DNA of 64,000 bases from Engraulis encrasicolus (GCF_034702125.1 NC_085871.1:28632076-28696075); one strand, 5' to 3'; positions 46,287-58,212 are shown, numbered from the stretch's first letter. Numbers and translations are program-made. The notes: generated from the letters alone by a model not told the origin.

Positions 46287-47559
46287 CCGCAGTGCAGCGG
46301 TAGGGTTGGCTGTGCCTCGGTTCACGTCAGTTATGCGAGGCGCACGTGTAGTCTCTAACACAGTTTTGCACAAAAGCTAAAATAAAGTTTCTTGCGTGTC
46401 TAAAATGAGTGGTCTTACGACGCAAATCCAAACCTTTCAAATTCACTGTCATCATATGTGAAATCCAGAGCACATGCCAAACGGGATGAGGATTTAGCTT
46501 GACTCGCTCCATTAACTCTCATTCAAAATTTTGAGAGCTCCAGCCCCGTGGATCGGAAGTAGAAGGGCGTGACTTAGGTGCCCCATGGCTCAAGTATGTT
46601 CAACTGCAGTGTGCAGGGCGGGGGGCAGGTCTGGATCACATCTCCCTCCTCCCCCCTGAGCACATCTTCCTCCTCCCCCCTGAGCACAGCGAGTGCCTCC
46701 CCCTTGTCATTCAGCGGCAGCGCTAAGCTTCTACATGGGAAGAAAAATAGCTCTGGAAGTCACTGCACCGTGCAGAGCAGAGACGCAGAGTTTTCACAAA
46801 TAAAATCGTAGATCCACTCTCTCTACTCCACTAATGTATAATGGTTTGGTGAGTGTAGGAAACACGAGCGGGGAGCTTTGAGTGAACCGCGCGATGAACA
46901 GCACGCGACCCTGTTTAGTAGGCCTATAATGTATTAATCCCGAGGGAAATTAATATAAGCTATCATTATTATTATTATTATTATTAGCTATAAGCTACAT
47001 GTAGTATTTGTTAACGCATGGGTCTAATTTGAATTAATATTAAGTGTCTCTTCTTAGTATCTTAGTTTGAAGACCAGATATTTGGTGCCAGTTTCTAAAA
47101 TTCGAAAGATGGGTAGGCTACTACAAGAAAACTAAAGTAGGCAGTAAAACGCCTGTGCAGTGGCGAATTAGGCTACTCCATGTGTGATCCGCTCGAAATT
47201 AAACATAGACCTACCCATCATTGAAAAGCATGAGCACATTCTTCAAAGTCCCAAAGCCTGGATGCTGTCGCCACAATCTCTTTAGGATTGGGGAGTGGGG
47301 ACTGGACTCTGAGCAGGCCATTGCAGTAGCCTTTGGTAGGCCTATCCTTCGTGCATCTGCCCCGCTTCCAAACTGACACCCTGACACATTTAGCATTAAC
47401 CTTTTGTTTTTAACCGTCTAACAGCGCTTAACATTATCATTAAATCAATGGAACCTAAAGCAGTTGCAGAGACCGTTTCAATCTTCTCCTTTACTATGAA
47501 AGAGAAAGTAAGGTCAAGGACAAATAATTCTATGTAAATGGAAATAAACACTCACGCCA

Positions 47560-48262
47560 TTGGAACGTGGAAAATGAAAATTAAATATATTTAGTATGCT
47601 AAATATATTTAATTAGCACTCCAAACGACGAGACAAGATACAAGCTGTGTGCATAGAATACAGTGTAGCCAACTACGCATTCACTATTATTGATGAATGA
47701 TTCTATGCCCAATGTTTAGTAAAAGTAGGCCTAGGCCTATTTACTTAACACTCCAAACGACGAGACACGATACAATCTCCCTAGAATACAGGGTAACGCA
47801 TTCGCTATTGATGGATGATTCTATGTCCAGTGTTTAGTAGCCTAGGTCTAAATATATTTACTTAACACTTCAAACGACGAGACACGATAACAAGCTGTGT
47901 GCATAGAATAAGCCTACTGCATTCGCCAGATAATTTGGGTCCATTTCTCAAATATGGTGCGCTATTATGATTGACGAATGATTCTATGTCCAGTGTTTAG
48001 GAAATATATTTACTTAACCAACGACGAGACATAATACAAACCACTTCACACCGCAATTAGCCAGGCATTAGCCTATTATTGTCCAAAGCAGCTATAAGAG
48101 TCATCAATGTATGCTGGTGTGCTACACTTGGGCCTACCGCCATTGGAATATCCTATTATGATTGATGAATGATTCTATGTCCAGTGTTTAGTAAATACAT
48201 TTATTTAGCACTCCAAACGACGAGACACGATACAAGCTGTGTGCATAGAATAGTGTAGGCCT
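47560..48262 (+). repeat. Tandem satellite, about five irregular units
   Basis: CCAAACGACGAGACACGATA recurs near 47621, 47754, 47870, 48016 (short) and 48212, each with GATTCTATGTCCAGTGTTTA and GTGTGCATAGAATA blocks. Unit spacing varies from about 115 to 195 bp through insertions and deletions. Confidence 0.88.
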
Positions 48263-49046
48263 AGACTATGCATTGCCGGAGAAGACATTTGGCGCAAATT
48301 CTCAAATAGGGTGACGTCGGGATGGTGTGGGACTGTACAGACTACTAGCCTATAATAGGAAAAATAGGAGGGGCGAGATCTCAGAAATCCAGACCTGCCC
48401 ACTTCTGCAAACTGCAGTTGGATGCTACTCGAATCGCTTGCTAGTTAGTGGCGGCAAGGACACAATTTTTATAAAAACACCCGAAACGGTGGGCTCATTG
48501 GAGCTTTCCCGGCGTCCGGGTGTGTTTGCTGTTGGGTACCCCGTGCTGCGGTTGTGGGTGCCGGTCCTGTGGCACCTGGACTGCACTGTGGCTAGAACAT
48601 CTGTCTATGCTTTTGGGTAGGTCTATGTATGTATGTGAACCATGTATATGTGTTTGATTCGTTAATTGTTTGGAGTGTGTATTCATTATATGTATTAATC
48701 GCCAGGTTGGATGGAGACCTTGGTATCCGGACTGTTTTTGTAACCCTTCACACGCTGTCCAGTTGCGTGGAGGTATGTAAATAGTCTTTTGAAAGTGAAG
48801 TGAAAGTGAAAGCCCATTGGGAAACTCCAACTCCCATTGTCATTGTGACACAGCACTCCACAGCACACAAGTGAACACTGCACACTGCACACAACGAAAT
48901 TGCATTTATGCCTCACCCGTGCAAGGGGGCAGCCCTCAGTGGCGCCCCATGGGGAGCAGTGCGGTGGGACGGTACCATGCTCAGGGTACCTCAGTCATGG
49001 AAGAGGATAGGGGAGAGCACTGGTTGATTACTCCCCCCACCACAAC

Positions 49047-49594
49047 CGTATCTCACTCATTTCGTGTGTTCACGAAAAAAATAGAGTAATTTTCGTGGTG
49101 CATTCACGTTATTGCCCGCCTTTCGTAAAGTCTTCACGAAAATAATAGATTAATTTTCACGCTGCCTATTCACTTGAATTGCCCGACTTTCGGTAGCCTA
49201 CCGTCACATGGTAATCAAACATTTCAAACAAGCAATTTAGGGTTAGGTTTAGGGTTAAGGTTAGGGTTAGGGTTAAGGTTAGGGTTAGGGTTAGGTTTAG
49301 GTTTAAGGTTAGGGTTAGGTTTAGGTTTAGGTTTAGGGGACATAAGGCGTAAGTACCGAAAGGGCGTCGAATTAGTGAGTCCCGAGTCTATCAGCAGTGT
49401 TCTGTCAGCACCCCCTCCCCGCCCCTGCAGACGTTTGGATAATCATAGCAGCAGTGGGGCAATTCAAGTGAATAGGCAGTGAAAATTAATCTATTATTTT
49501 CGTGAAGACTTAACGAAAGGCGGCCAATAACGTGAATGCACCACGAAAATTACTCTATTTTTTTCGTGAAGACTTTACGAAAGGCGTGAGATAG
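49047..49594. mobile_element. Long-TIR element with telomere-like core
   Basis: TIRs of about 150 bp (TCTTCACGAAAAAAATAGAG, GTGCATTCACGTTATTG, TGCCTATTCACTTGAATTGC mirrored). The centre holds a TTAGGG-type array at 49236-49338. No protein. Confidence 0.85.
49236..49338 (+). repeat. Telomere-like array
   Basis: About 100 bp of TTAGGG, TTTAGG and TTAAGG units on the plus strand. Confidence 0.93.
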
Positions 49595-50744
49595 GACTCC
49601 CCACCAACCTGGCGGGTCGGTAGTCCAACCGGCAACCTCTGGGATGCAAGTCTGACGCCCTAACAGCTCACCCATGACTTTTGATGTAACCTTCAACACA
49701 CAGCCTCTCTAATCGTGTAGTGTGTATATTGTTGACTAATTGTTTTGTTGCCTGACTCCTCAGAGTGCCGTCGAGGGTCTTGGGCATAGAATGTTCACTG
49801 CTGTTTTGTCCTTTTGTAGTAATTTTAGCGTTCTTTTCCGTTTTGTTTGTTTGTTTTCTTTCTGTTTGTGTCAGGCTGGCCGCCTCCTCCCTTATTGTCT
49901 ATGGCTGTTAGTATAAACTGCTTAGGGCAGATTCCTGTGTTTCATCGTTCGTGTATCTTGTAGCCTCTTGCACAAGTAGTTGTAAGTGCAACCAATGGAA
50001 TTAACTCACCGGTGTAGTAATGTTGACTGGCGCTTGTAGTGTATATCCTCACTGATTTGAATCACTTGCTTGCCGTGGTGTGTGCATTTAAATAAGTACA
50101 CCTTTAGCTAGTTATATGCCTACACAGTTAACCTGCCCTGAACGCCGTTTGTAATAGACCGATTCAAAGCAGCCAATCTGTAGGCCTACTTCTCCACTCT
50201 TGTTTTAATTTAGGCAGTGCGGTCAGTTTGAAGTCTCTTGTGTCATTTTATTTTATTTTATTGCTATGTATAAATAAAGTATTTTTATTCAAAAGGGGAA
50301 ACAAGTCTCTGGCCGTATCTATACGAACCTGTTGTGACTTTGAGTTTATCAATAGTTTGAGTCTATATTCTGGGTGGCAGAATTCCCCCAGTGGCGTAGT
50401 CGTGCAATCACATGCGTAAAAGTGGTAAATAACATTTTGATTAATGACAAATTAAGGTCCACTTGGTTACACAATGTATTAAAGTTTGTTGGTGGAATTG
50501 ACAGTGTGCGGGATTTCTTTGCTCTTAAAATAATAAATTCATTGACAAAACCTTAGCAGGTGAGCTGAAAAAATGTTGGCGCGCTTTGCACGCACATTTT
50601 TTCCTCTGGAGCTAAGCCCCCCCTGTCTCTCAAACCTAGTGACGGGCCTGGCTACCGCATGATGCCCTCAGGGCCGATATCCTGTAGGCCTATACTGTTT
50701 AGTTCAGTCTTCATTAAACAAACCGCAACCACACTCAATAGCCT

Positions 50745-50935
50745 TATTCAAGATTCCGCAACGTCTGCAATGCATTCTGGAAGAAAATGTTGCCTGATGG
50801 TAAAATTTCTTGTCCAACTTAAGAAATTTCAGTCATGTTGCGCCGATGAGGTGACATGTCACATGGTGTCAAACTATCGCGGGATCAATCATAACAGGTT
50901 CCTTACCACCGTTGCGTTTGTGTTATCATCTGCAC
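50745..50935 (+). repeat. Dispersed repeat K, fragment
   Basis: GATTCCGCAACGTCTGCAAT and GGTGTCAAACTATCGCGGGA; also at 59455-59850 and 60107-61329. Confidence 0.7.
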
Positions 50936-51008
50936 TCTGAATCAGGACTACTTCACATTCACTACTCACATTCAGGAAATGTGTTTTATAACCACAACAG
51001 CCACTTAA

Positions 51009-51436
51009 AGGAACAGACCACCCTTTTTTGATTTTCACATACTGTATTTGCAGTATTTCTCAGCCTTATTCATGAATGTGCATATCATTTTCTTCTCAGT
51101 GTTTTCAGTACTTCGATTTATTGAATCAGAATTATTAGCATAGCTTAGCATAATCACTGGAAGTAACTGGTAACTTTAGCATCAACCAAAAAGTAATCGC
51201 TGGACGTAATTAAATTGCTGTTTTACACTCTGGTGAATTGTATATTCATTTTAAAGTGGTTTATAAGTACATTTGATTATGTTATATTTTGTATAGACTT
51301 GCATTGCTATGCTTTATTTGGCTATACTGTTAAACGAGGCGATGCAAACACATAGACAAAAATGATATGCACATTCATGTATAATGCTTGGAAATACTGC
51401 AAATATGTGAAAATCAAAAAAGGGTGGTCTGTTCCT
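51009..51436. mobile_element. TTAA MITE family 3
   Basis: 428 bp with TIRs of about 55 bp (AGGAACAGACCACCCTTTTT, GCAGTATTTC), flanked by TTAA. Confidence 0.85.
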
Positions 51437-51605
51437 TTAAACTCATTATTTGTCAAAAGCTTCTGCTGACAGTAATGTAAAACACAGAAACCCCTTATGG
51501 AAATGAACGCACAATTACACACATGAGCAACTCATTGTGCAAAACTGTGAAGTTTTTTATGTACTGTATGGAAATTCTGGTAACACTTAATTTTAGGGAT
51601 ACATC

Positions 51606-51764
51606 CAGTGGCGGAACAATTGCACACAGGGCCCCTGGGCAAGACACTTATAGGGCCCCCTATACAGCTTGCCAAGCTCACAATAGGGCCCCCACCACCA
51701 ATACGGGAGGGCCCTGGGCACAGGGGCAAGTGCCCTGCTCGCCCTCCCTATAGCTTCGCCCCTG
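51606..51764. mobile_element. hAT MITE nested in the outer hAT MITE
   Basis: Ends CAGTGGCGGAAC and AGCTTCGCCCCTG; perfect 8-bp duplication GATACATC at 51598-51605 and 51765-51772. Confidence 0.87.
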
Positions 51765-51786
51765 GATACATCTATTAGCACTAATA

Positions 51787-53221
51787 CAAACCCCAACTCC
51801 ATAGAAGTTGGGACGCAAGGTTAATTGTGAATAATAACAAAATACTGCCATTTTCAAAAAGTCTGGGTCTGACATTAGTTGGAGAACGGTACAAAAAAAA
51901 TATCAGTCATCAAAACCAAAATTATTGTTTTGGGGGATATTCATGAATATGTAAATCCAACGCGTCTCAAAACAGGACGGGGACAATAAAAGGCAGCAAA
52001 TGTGGAGGAAGACTAAAAACAAAACAAAGGACAACACTTAACAGTTAATAGCATTAACCGATGAGATGATTTTATATAAAAACAGTGTTGATTCCTATCT
52101 TGGACATGATTTCAACAGCTTAAATGGTAGGTGTATTCCTTGTCATGTTTTGCAATGTTTTCTTTTCTGTAGTGCTTACAGTGTGGCAAGTCTTGACCAA
52201 AAGCCAGCCATTTTATGTCCTGCTGGTCCTTATGTTGGAGTTAAACTGTTAAAACATAGTAGAGAATGCAATTCGTCCTTACTATGTGGCAGTAATCGAA
52301 GATCTCCCTTCAAAATATAAAGCACGAGTGGCTTTTCATGCTGTTTAAAACCCATGTATTTCATTCAGTACTGTATTTAATTCTACCGGTGAGTTAGAAC
52401 AGCTTAACCAATGTACTACTGCACCCCCATGCCATCATGGAGGCTGACTTTTGAAGTTAGCACTAACACAAGTTGCATGGTCAATTTTCACTGTAGTACA
52501 GGATGTGCAAGACTCTATTTTTTTTTCAAAAAGAATTGACTTCTGCAACTTCTGCTGACTTCTGTAAGCAAATTACAGTTTCCCATGTCTTATGGGTCTA
52601 TTTCAAGTGAGCTCGGGTGGATAGGGGAATGTTAAACCCCTCTATCATTTGCATACATGAAGCGTCCTTAATATGGTCAAGTTTTAACTACCTGTAGCTG
52701 TAATTCTCGGAGTGCTAGAGTGAGACTACAGCCAATATATATTTCATGATGTTATGAACTTATACAATGATTTTAATGACAAAAATATGTCTTATATACA
52801 CTCAATCACGGTAAATCAAGGGAATTCAAAACTTTGTGTAATAACTATGGTAATTGTTCCCTCTGCATATTTAATTCTGAGTGACTCAGCCTCTCTGTGA
52901 TTGTCTTATACCTGGACACTCAAATTGTACATCAGTACAATTAATTTTGAAATGTTCTTCCTTTTTGTTTTATCTTATTTGGATGTTTATAAAATTTCAC
53001 TGATCCCCGTCCCAACTTATTTGAGACGTGTTGCAGTTATCAAATGAGAAATGAGTACATATGTCCCCTAAAACAATATTTTTTTCTCGGTTTTAACACT
53101 TGATATGTTGTCTTTTCACTATTCTTCATCTAAGGGATGTATTGAATGTTTTGAAAATTATAGCATTTTGATTTTATTCTCAGTTTACCAAACGTCCTAA
53201 CTTCATCGGAGTTGGGGTTTG
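51787..53221. mobile_element. Tc1/mariner-type element nested in the hAT MITE
   Basis: 1435 bp, TIR CAAACCCCAACTCC mirrored by GGAGTTGGGGTTTG, with GTTGGGACG/CGTCC inside. TA on both sides; the 33429 copy of the host MITE lacks it. No intact transposase. Confidence 0.82.
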
Positions 53222-53659
53222 TACATACAATGTTGGGATGTAGGCATGTATTCACAAATGTTTTGTTCATGCACAATAAGGGATTTATTACCAATTTAAC
53301 CTTAGTAAGGACCTAGTAGGCCGTAGCGTTTGCTTAGTACATGCCTTACAAGTTACTTATGCAGGAATTAACATTGTATGTATTAGTGCTAATAGATGTA
53401 TCCCTAAAATAAAGTGTTACCGAAATGCTTAATAAATCCAGAAATTTGCGAGGAATTTTGCTTCCACAAATCTCACTCTGCTTCCCGCAACTTTTTCCTG
53501 CGTAGAGGCAGTTATATTATAATCAGTTTGAAGAATTCATTCTAAATTCTGTTGTATGAGTGAAATTTAGAATGTTGCATGATCTGCAATGATAAATGCC
53601 ACACATTCTAAATCACTGTGCTTGCGTGCACTTGGTGTTAATTTGGTGGTAATTTATTG

Positions 53660-53996
53660 ATAAAATAAACCAATACTTACTGGCCTGACCAGAGTAGGTT
53701 TAGCCGCAAAAGATGTATACTGGTAATTCAAAATAGTGGATTTATATGGAGAGGTTCCATCTATTCAGGCATGAAAACTCTTTCATTTTCAGCCATAATG
53801 AATACTTAAAAACAGCAGTAATTCCAGAAATTTACTTCTTTAGCGGCAAAACTGCAAAAGGTGCAAAACTACTTTGGTCATACATATAGTAATTATTCAA
53901 ATTTTGCTGTAGACAGCTCACACTCAATAGACACAGTTTCAATGAGCAGTATAGTTGCAATAGCTACTCTGGCCACCATACACAGTGCTCCTTTAA
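53660..53996. repeat. Old, degenerate family 1 MITE
   Basis: AATGAGCAGTATAGTTGCAA, GCTACTCTGGCCACCAT and CACAGTGCTCCTTTAA remain. Confidence 0.65.
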
Positions 53997-53999
53997 AGG

Positions 54000-55480
54000 A
54001 CTGCCATCTACATTTCAGTTCATGAACTCAGAAACATAAAAGGTCCCAAGGTAGCAAATCTAAGCATCTACAGTATGATCAACTTGATGTTTGCTTGATA
54101 AATCAGACAGAATCAACCTACTGATCTACTGAATGTTTTATATGGCTCTGTCCTACAATGCATTTCCCCAGCAGTTGTTGAATAAATCATTTTCTGCAAT
54201 GAATATTATATTAAAATTTATTTATTTACATTTTTTTCAGAAATGCTCACAAACTGCACATGAAGCTCAAAAAAATAACAGCTTTGCAAATAATTTTAGC
54301 TACTTCACAGTTACCACGTCCTGTTGGTTAGTGAATTATTCTGAAAGAATAGTCTTTATTATTTAGAAAGAACTAAGAAAACTTTGTGATTTTCTGTGCC
54401 TTTCTGATAGGGACGCTGACAGTGGCGAACAAAGGGGTCAGTTGCCCCAGGCCAAGGGGAGTGGGGGCCCAGGATTTGGGTTTTCAATGAAAAACTTTTC
54501 ATCATATACTATATGGTACATATTGGGGGGTGGGGGAGGCTTTCAGATGAATTTGTCCTGGGCCTGGCCAAAGCTGTCAGTGGCCCTGCCTTCAGGAAAA
54601 GATATCATATGCCTTGTGGTCTGGTGTCTCACCCCAAGTGGTCAATTTCTGACTACCTTTGACGTCTGAGGTATGCCCTCGTAGTCAAAATGTGAGATGC
54701 GCCTCAAAGATGCCCTTTTGTGGCAGCATAACTCCACTGATGCTTAGGTTTAAGTTTAGGCCACATAGTCAAGATGTGACGTGGAAGGTATACCCTTGCC
54801 ATCAAAAACTGCAGTCTGGTCAAAGATAGTCAGAAATTGTTGGGGTGAGACTGTGTTGGTCAGAGACATCAGTTTGCACTGGTCCTTGCTAAATCTTGAA
54901 ATGTGAACTTTCAAATAACGTAGCCCATTCACGCAGACAGGATGGTCGGTGATCCCATTCACTCTTTGCTGAAAAAGCTCCAGTACATCATAACAACCTT
55001 GCAATGACATTGCCAAGAGTTTTAAGTAACAGGTTAAGAAGACATGGTCCTTTCTGTTCTGGTGACAGAAATGTTATAACATAGGCTCTGCATGAAAGGG
55101 TTAAGGGCATTGATGGGCAACCTGGATTCTGAGGCTACCATCCAGTGCCACATACTTCAAAAAATCATTTCAATCTACCCAGCTGAATTGGACAGGTAAA
55201 ACCAAGTCATTTGGAATATGACGGACTGTAGCTTCTGAATACAGGCTGCCCATCACTGCATAAGATATTAGACTGGACCCAGAGGGCTTACGGCATACAG
55301 TATGTACAGTAGCATAAATGTGTGGCATTGCACAGTGTGACTGAAATGTTTCACCTCGCATTTGGGTAGCATTTTTTCCCTCCTTTCTATGCAAGTTCAT
55401 GCAAGACAACAGGTTCAATATCGCAACGGACAAAAAAAAAAGAAAGACTTTGAAGTGGGAAATTGGAAGTTAGGAACTAG
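54000..55480. other. Intergenic, no gene seen
   Basis: Holds a repeat block at about 54430-54600 (GGGGCCCAGGATTTGGG, TCAGATGAATTTGTCCTGGG) related to about 10080-10220; otherwise nothing recognised. Confidence 0.45.
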
Positions 55481-55484
55481 GGTT

Positions 55485-55755
55485 GTAAATCACAGCCTCC
55501 ATGACGATACGATTCGATATTGATTTCTTAAGGCAGTGATTCGATTATTTTTGATACCTATGAATGCCCCTCGATACGATACAATTCAATTCGATTCGAT
55601 TTTTTCCCATTTACTTCTCCACTTCTATTATGTTATAGAACTATGGCAAAGGGCAGGGGCCAGCGATTTGATTATTTTCGATACTTAAGAATGCCCCATG
55701 ATACGATTGTTGGCCATAGCATCGATACATATCGATTATTATTTACACCCCTATA
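55485..55755. repeat. hAT-like MITE (CGATTCGATT-rich)
   Basis: TAGGGTTGTAAAT mirrored by ATTTACACCCCTA; inside ACGATACGATTCGATA-type sequence. Resembles the element at 10343-10740 in base pattern. Confidence 0.65.
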
Positions 55756-55842
55756 GACATTTTGAATAGAATTGAGTTCTACTTCAAAGTTGCAATCAGT
55801 TTACCAAAATGGTGGCCATGGAACAATATTTCCATACTTCAT

Positions 55843-56615
55843 CACTGAGCACAGTTACATGCAAGGAATGTTCAGATTTCAAACGGAATGTTGGCAGTAT
55901 TTGGTTTGGGAACGAGTCATCTAAACACTTCTTATACATTCCTAATGTGGAGTTCTTAAGATGTAAACGGAATATCTTTTGTCCAAGGTATTGTATATAT
56001 CCAGGTTCAAAAATGAGAATAATCTCTAAGGCACTCCAAATCCTGTCTCAAAACAAGTGGAATATGTTTGTGAATATTTACTGTCTTATGCAGGGAACTG
56101 TGTGAGAGGCGGGCCCAACGTTTGTTTTTGGTAGTTTGATTGACAGCTGTCCACTGCTGAGAGCTATATGAGAGGCCGGCTCGGCAGTGTGGAGAAGCTC
56201 AGCACTAATTGTTGTCTGCACCTGTCCTTACCTACAGCCCTAACAAGTGCACTACTCTACTTTTGTGTTGCTGCCCTGAAGGCACTTGTGACTTCTCGAA
56301 TTAATAAAGACATTTAAATTTGGAGTGTTCAAGTCAGAGAATTTTTTTAAAGAGATATTTTTTGGTCTTTTAGACTTTATTATGGACAGGACAGTACGAG
56401 AGGTAGCAGAAGCAAATGGGGAGAGAGACGGAGAGGGGTCGGCAAAGGACCCGGGACGGGACTCGAACCCCGGTCAGCCGTATGGCAGGCGAGTGCCCTA
56501 CCGCATGGCCACAGCAGGGCCAGCCTAAGTCAGAGAATTTATTCTCATTTTTGAACCACTGATAATATTCCGTTTGAAATGGGATTATCCCATGCATGCA
56601 ACTGTGCTCATTGTC
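55843..56615. mobile_element. TIR element carrying an LTR-like block and a SINE
   Basis: CTGAGCACAGTTACATGCA mirrored by TGCATGCAACTGTGCTCA, plus TTTCAAACGGAAT and TTCAAAAATGAGAATA mirrored inside. At about 56100-56330 it holds TATATGAGAGGCC and AATAAAGAC, perhaps a solo LTR. Confidence 0.65.
56345..56526 (-). mobile_element. tRNA-derived SINE, antisense, with 14-bp target duplication
   Basis: Flanked by AAGTCAGAGAATTT at 56331-56344 and 56527-56540. On the minus strand it has B-box GGTTCGAGTCC and tail CATAATAAAGTCTAAAAG. Confidence 0.9.
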
Positions 56616-57799
56616 AATGCATACAGTGAGCCCTCCAAGTCCATTGAAGGCCCTTTAGAAATGATCATCATGAGCTGACTGTCTCAACTACTCTCATAGG
56701 CATGTTGGAACTGTTCGGTGTGTGCATACAGTCTGCAGCTAACTGTGGAGCGATGGTCTGCATATTACAGGGCTTGACATTAACTTTTTCGCTTACTGGC
56801 CACTGTGGCTAGTGGTTCTCCTGAGTCACTAGCCATCCAGCTGTTCTACTGGCCACATTTTTTTTTTATCATGACGCTGTACATCTTACCTCAGAATATG
56901 AGGTGCTTAAAGCAAGAATATGAGTGCATGGGTTTCTACATGGAAATAAAACAAATAGAAACTGAGTAACTGAGCTTTTTCTTGAACTTGAATTGATACA
57001 AAGGGGCAAAGTGCAGAATATACGCTATTCTGATATGTCATACCATAGAATAAGCTACCTGCCAAATTGGCTAGTGAGTGACACTGAACTTGTTACCAGC
57101 CACAGCCAAGTTTTACCAGCATTTGGCCGGTTGGCAGGTCCCAGTGTCAAGGCCTAATATACATACATTATAATAATTATAATGATGTAAGACAAGATAC
57201 ATGATAAATGTACGTATGTCGTTACAAGGTGGGAAAAATACATATAGGCGAGAAAGCCAGAGAAAGACAAATAATAAGCCAACAATATACAAGTAAGTAC
57301 AAGTCAGTGCAACAGCACAAGCTGAGCGCAAGTTAAAAAAATATATGATTTACATAAAAATGGATGCGATTTCATCTCGATGTGCAGGTCTGTGAGTCAG
57401 CCACCCAGCTTGGAAAACCGACCACTCTTAACCAGGTTATCAGCCACTCATGTACATAAGAAACTAAGGCCATACCTACACCACTCACCATCTCCAGAGG
57501 TGGCCAAAGTAAAAGTAGAGTAAAGTAAAAAACAAAAACCTGCCATAGTTTCCTTCCAACACAAGTAAATTCACTGAGTAGCTGGTCTACAGTTACTATA
57601 AAATAATGTACTTGATTCTGTGCTGTTTGGATCAACCGTGTAACCGTTATGTAACATCATGTGCTAGTACTTACACCATACATTTACTTCTACATTTAAC
57701 TTTGGCCACCTATGATAACCTCCACCCCACACTGCCACCCGCCACCCCACGCAACAATCCCCCTGTCAGTGCAAACACCTGGGGCATGTGCCGTCACAT

Positions 57800-58097
57800 A
57801 AAGCGTGCATTCCAATATGTGGACTTCTGTCCTTCCTTACACACTTGCCTGCTTCTGCCCTCATGATGTCACCGACGACAGAAAATAATTCAATATCTTG
57901 CAAAAGCTCAATTCTAATGTCCTTTCCTCATTTGCAATTGGGATGGTGAGCGAAGAACTGTGTCCCCCAAAAATTGTTGTGGCTAGGTTGACAGCGGGGA
58001 AACTGTATTGTCTTCTCCACAGAGGCGGGGCGTCAGCAATATGCGAGGCCACAAGCACTAGTGGAGGACGGGGGTCTGCATACTGGAATGCACCCGA
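57800..58097. mobile_element. MITE family F, copy 2, at the plexin 3' end
   Basis: GCATTCCAATATGTGGAC mirrored by CTGCATACTGGAATGC; shares CAATATCTTGCAAAAGCTCA and TTGCAATTGGGATGGTGA with 76-369. It ends about 10 bp from the plexin stop codon. Confidence 0.78.
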
Positions 58098-58107
58098 GGT
58101 GTCCTCC

Positions 58108-58212
58108 TCACTCCCAGGAGGTTTTCTTCTTGCTCTCAAACAGCCGTCTCACTTCATGCAGCTCCTCCTTCAGCCTGGGGGGCGCACTGTTCTGCTCCAG
58201 TTTCTGCTCAAT
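58108..58212 (-). CDS. plxnc1: Plexin last exon with stop
   Basis: 105 nt, acceptor GTACTTCACAG|ATT and stop TGA at 58108-58110. It encodes IEQKLEQNSAPPRLKEELHE then VRRLFESKKKTSWE, a helical, charged C-terminus. Confidence 0.85.
   Translation of the reverse strand: MEQKLEQNSAPPRLKEELHEVRRLFESKKKTSWE

Larger units (their letters stand above)
45113..46585. mobile_element. Inner TIR element with THAP-like gene start
   Basis: GGGGCACCTAAGTC on the left mirrored by GACTTAGGTGCCCC on the right, then CCCCTTC/GAAGGG. It encloses the large inverted repeat. A THAP-type start between the arms suggests a P-element/THAP-type transposon derivative. No convincing target duplication. Confidence 0.6.
48778..49690 (+). 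mobile_element. SINE-like repeat split by a telomere-carrying TIR element
   Basis: 48778-49046 (GCAAGGGGGCAGCCCTCAG, GGCGCCCCATGGGGAGCAG) continues at 49595 (CCAACCTGGCGGGTCGGTAG). Flanks of the insertion repeat CCCCACCA. The block is a familiar multicopy fish sequence; exact family not named. Confidence 0.65.
44056..50650. mobile_element. Composite hAT-type element, 6.6 kb
   Basis: Ends CAGGGCCGTCGTTAGG and CCTAGTGACGGGCCTG (13 of 16 bases mirrored), flanked by a perfect 8-bp duplication GCTACCGC at 44048-44055 and 50651-50658. Both sub-termini carry GGGGGG and TTAGC. No hAT transposase frame was found; the interior is made of other repeats, so it is non-autonomous or gutted. Confidence 0.82.
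51579..53421. mobile_element. hAT MITE (GGTAACAC family) expanded by two nested insertions
   Basis: Ends GGTAACACTTAATTTTAGGG and CCCTAAAATAAAGTGTTACC. Flanks GAAATTCT / GAAATGCT (one mismatch). Without insertions it would be about the size of the 33429-33689 copy. Confidence 0.87.

Noticed and set aside
47560..48262. CRISPR-like spaced repeats
   Set aside because: Eukaryotic context, irregular unit length and related spacers mark a satellite.
49174..49482. Gly-Leu-Arg repeat frame
   Set aside because: Translation of the telomere-like array inside a TIR element.
55809..56105. 98-residue open frame
   Set aside because: Lies within a TIR element, no recognisable domain, no splice or promoter support.
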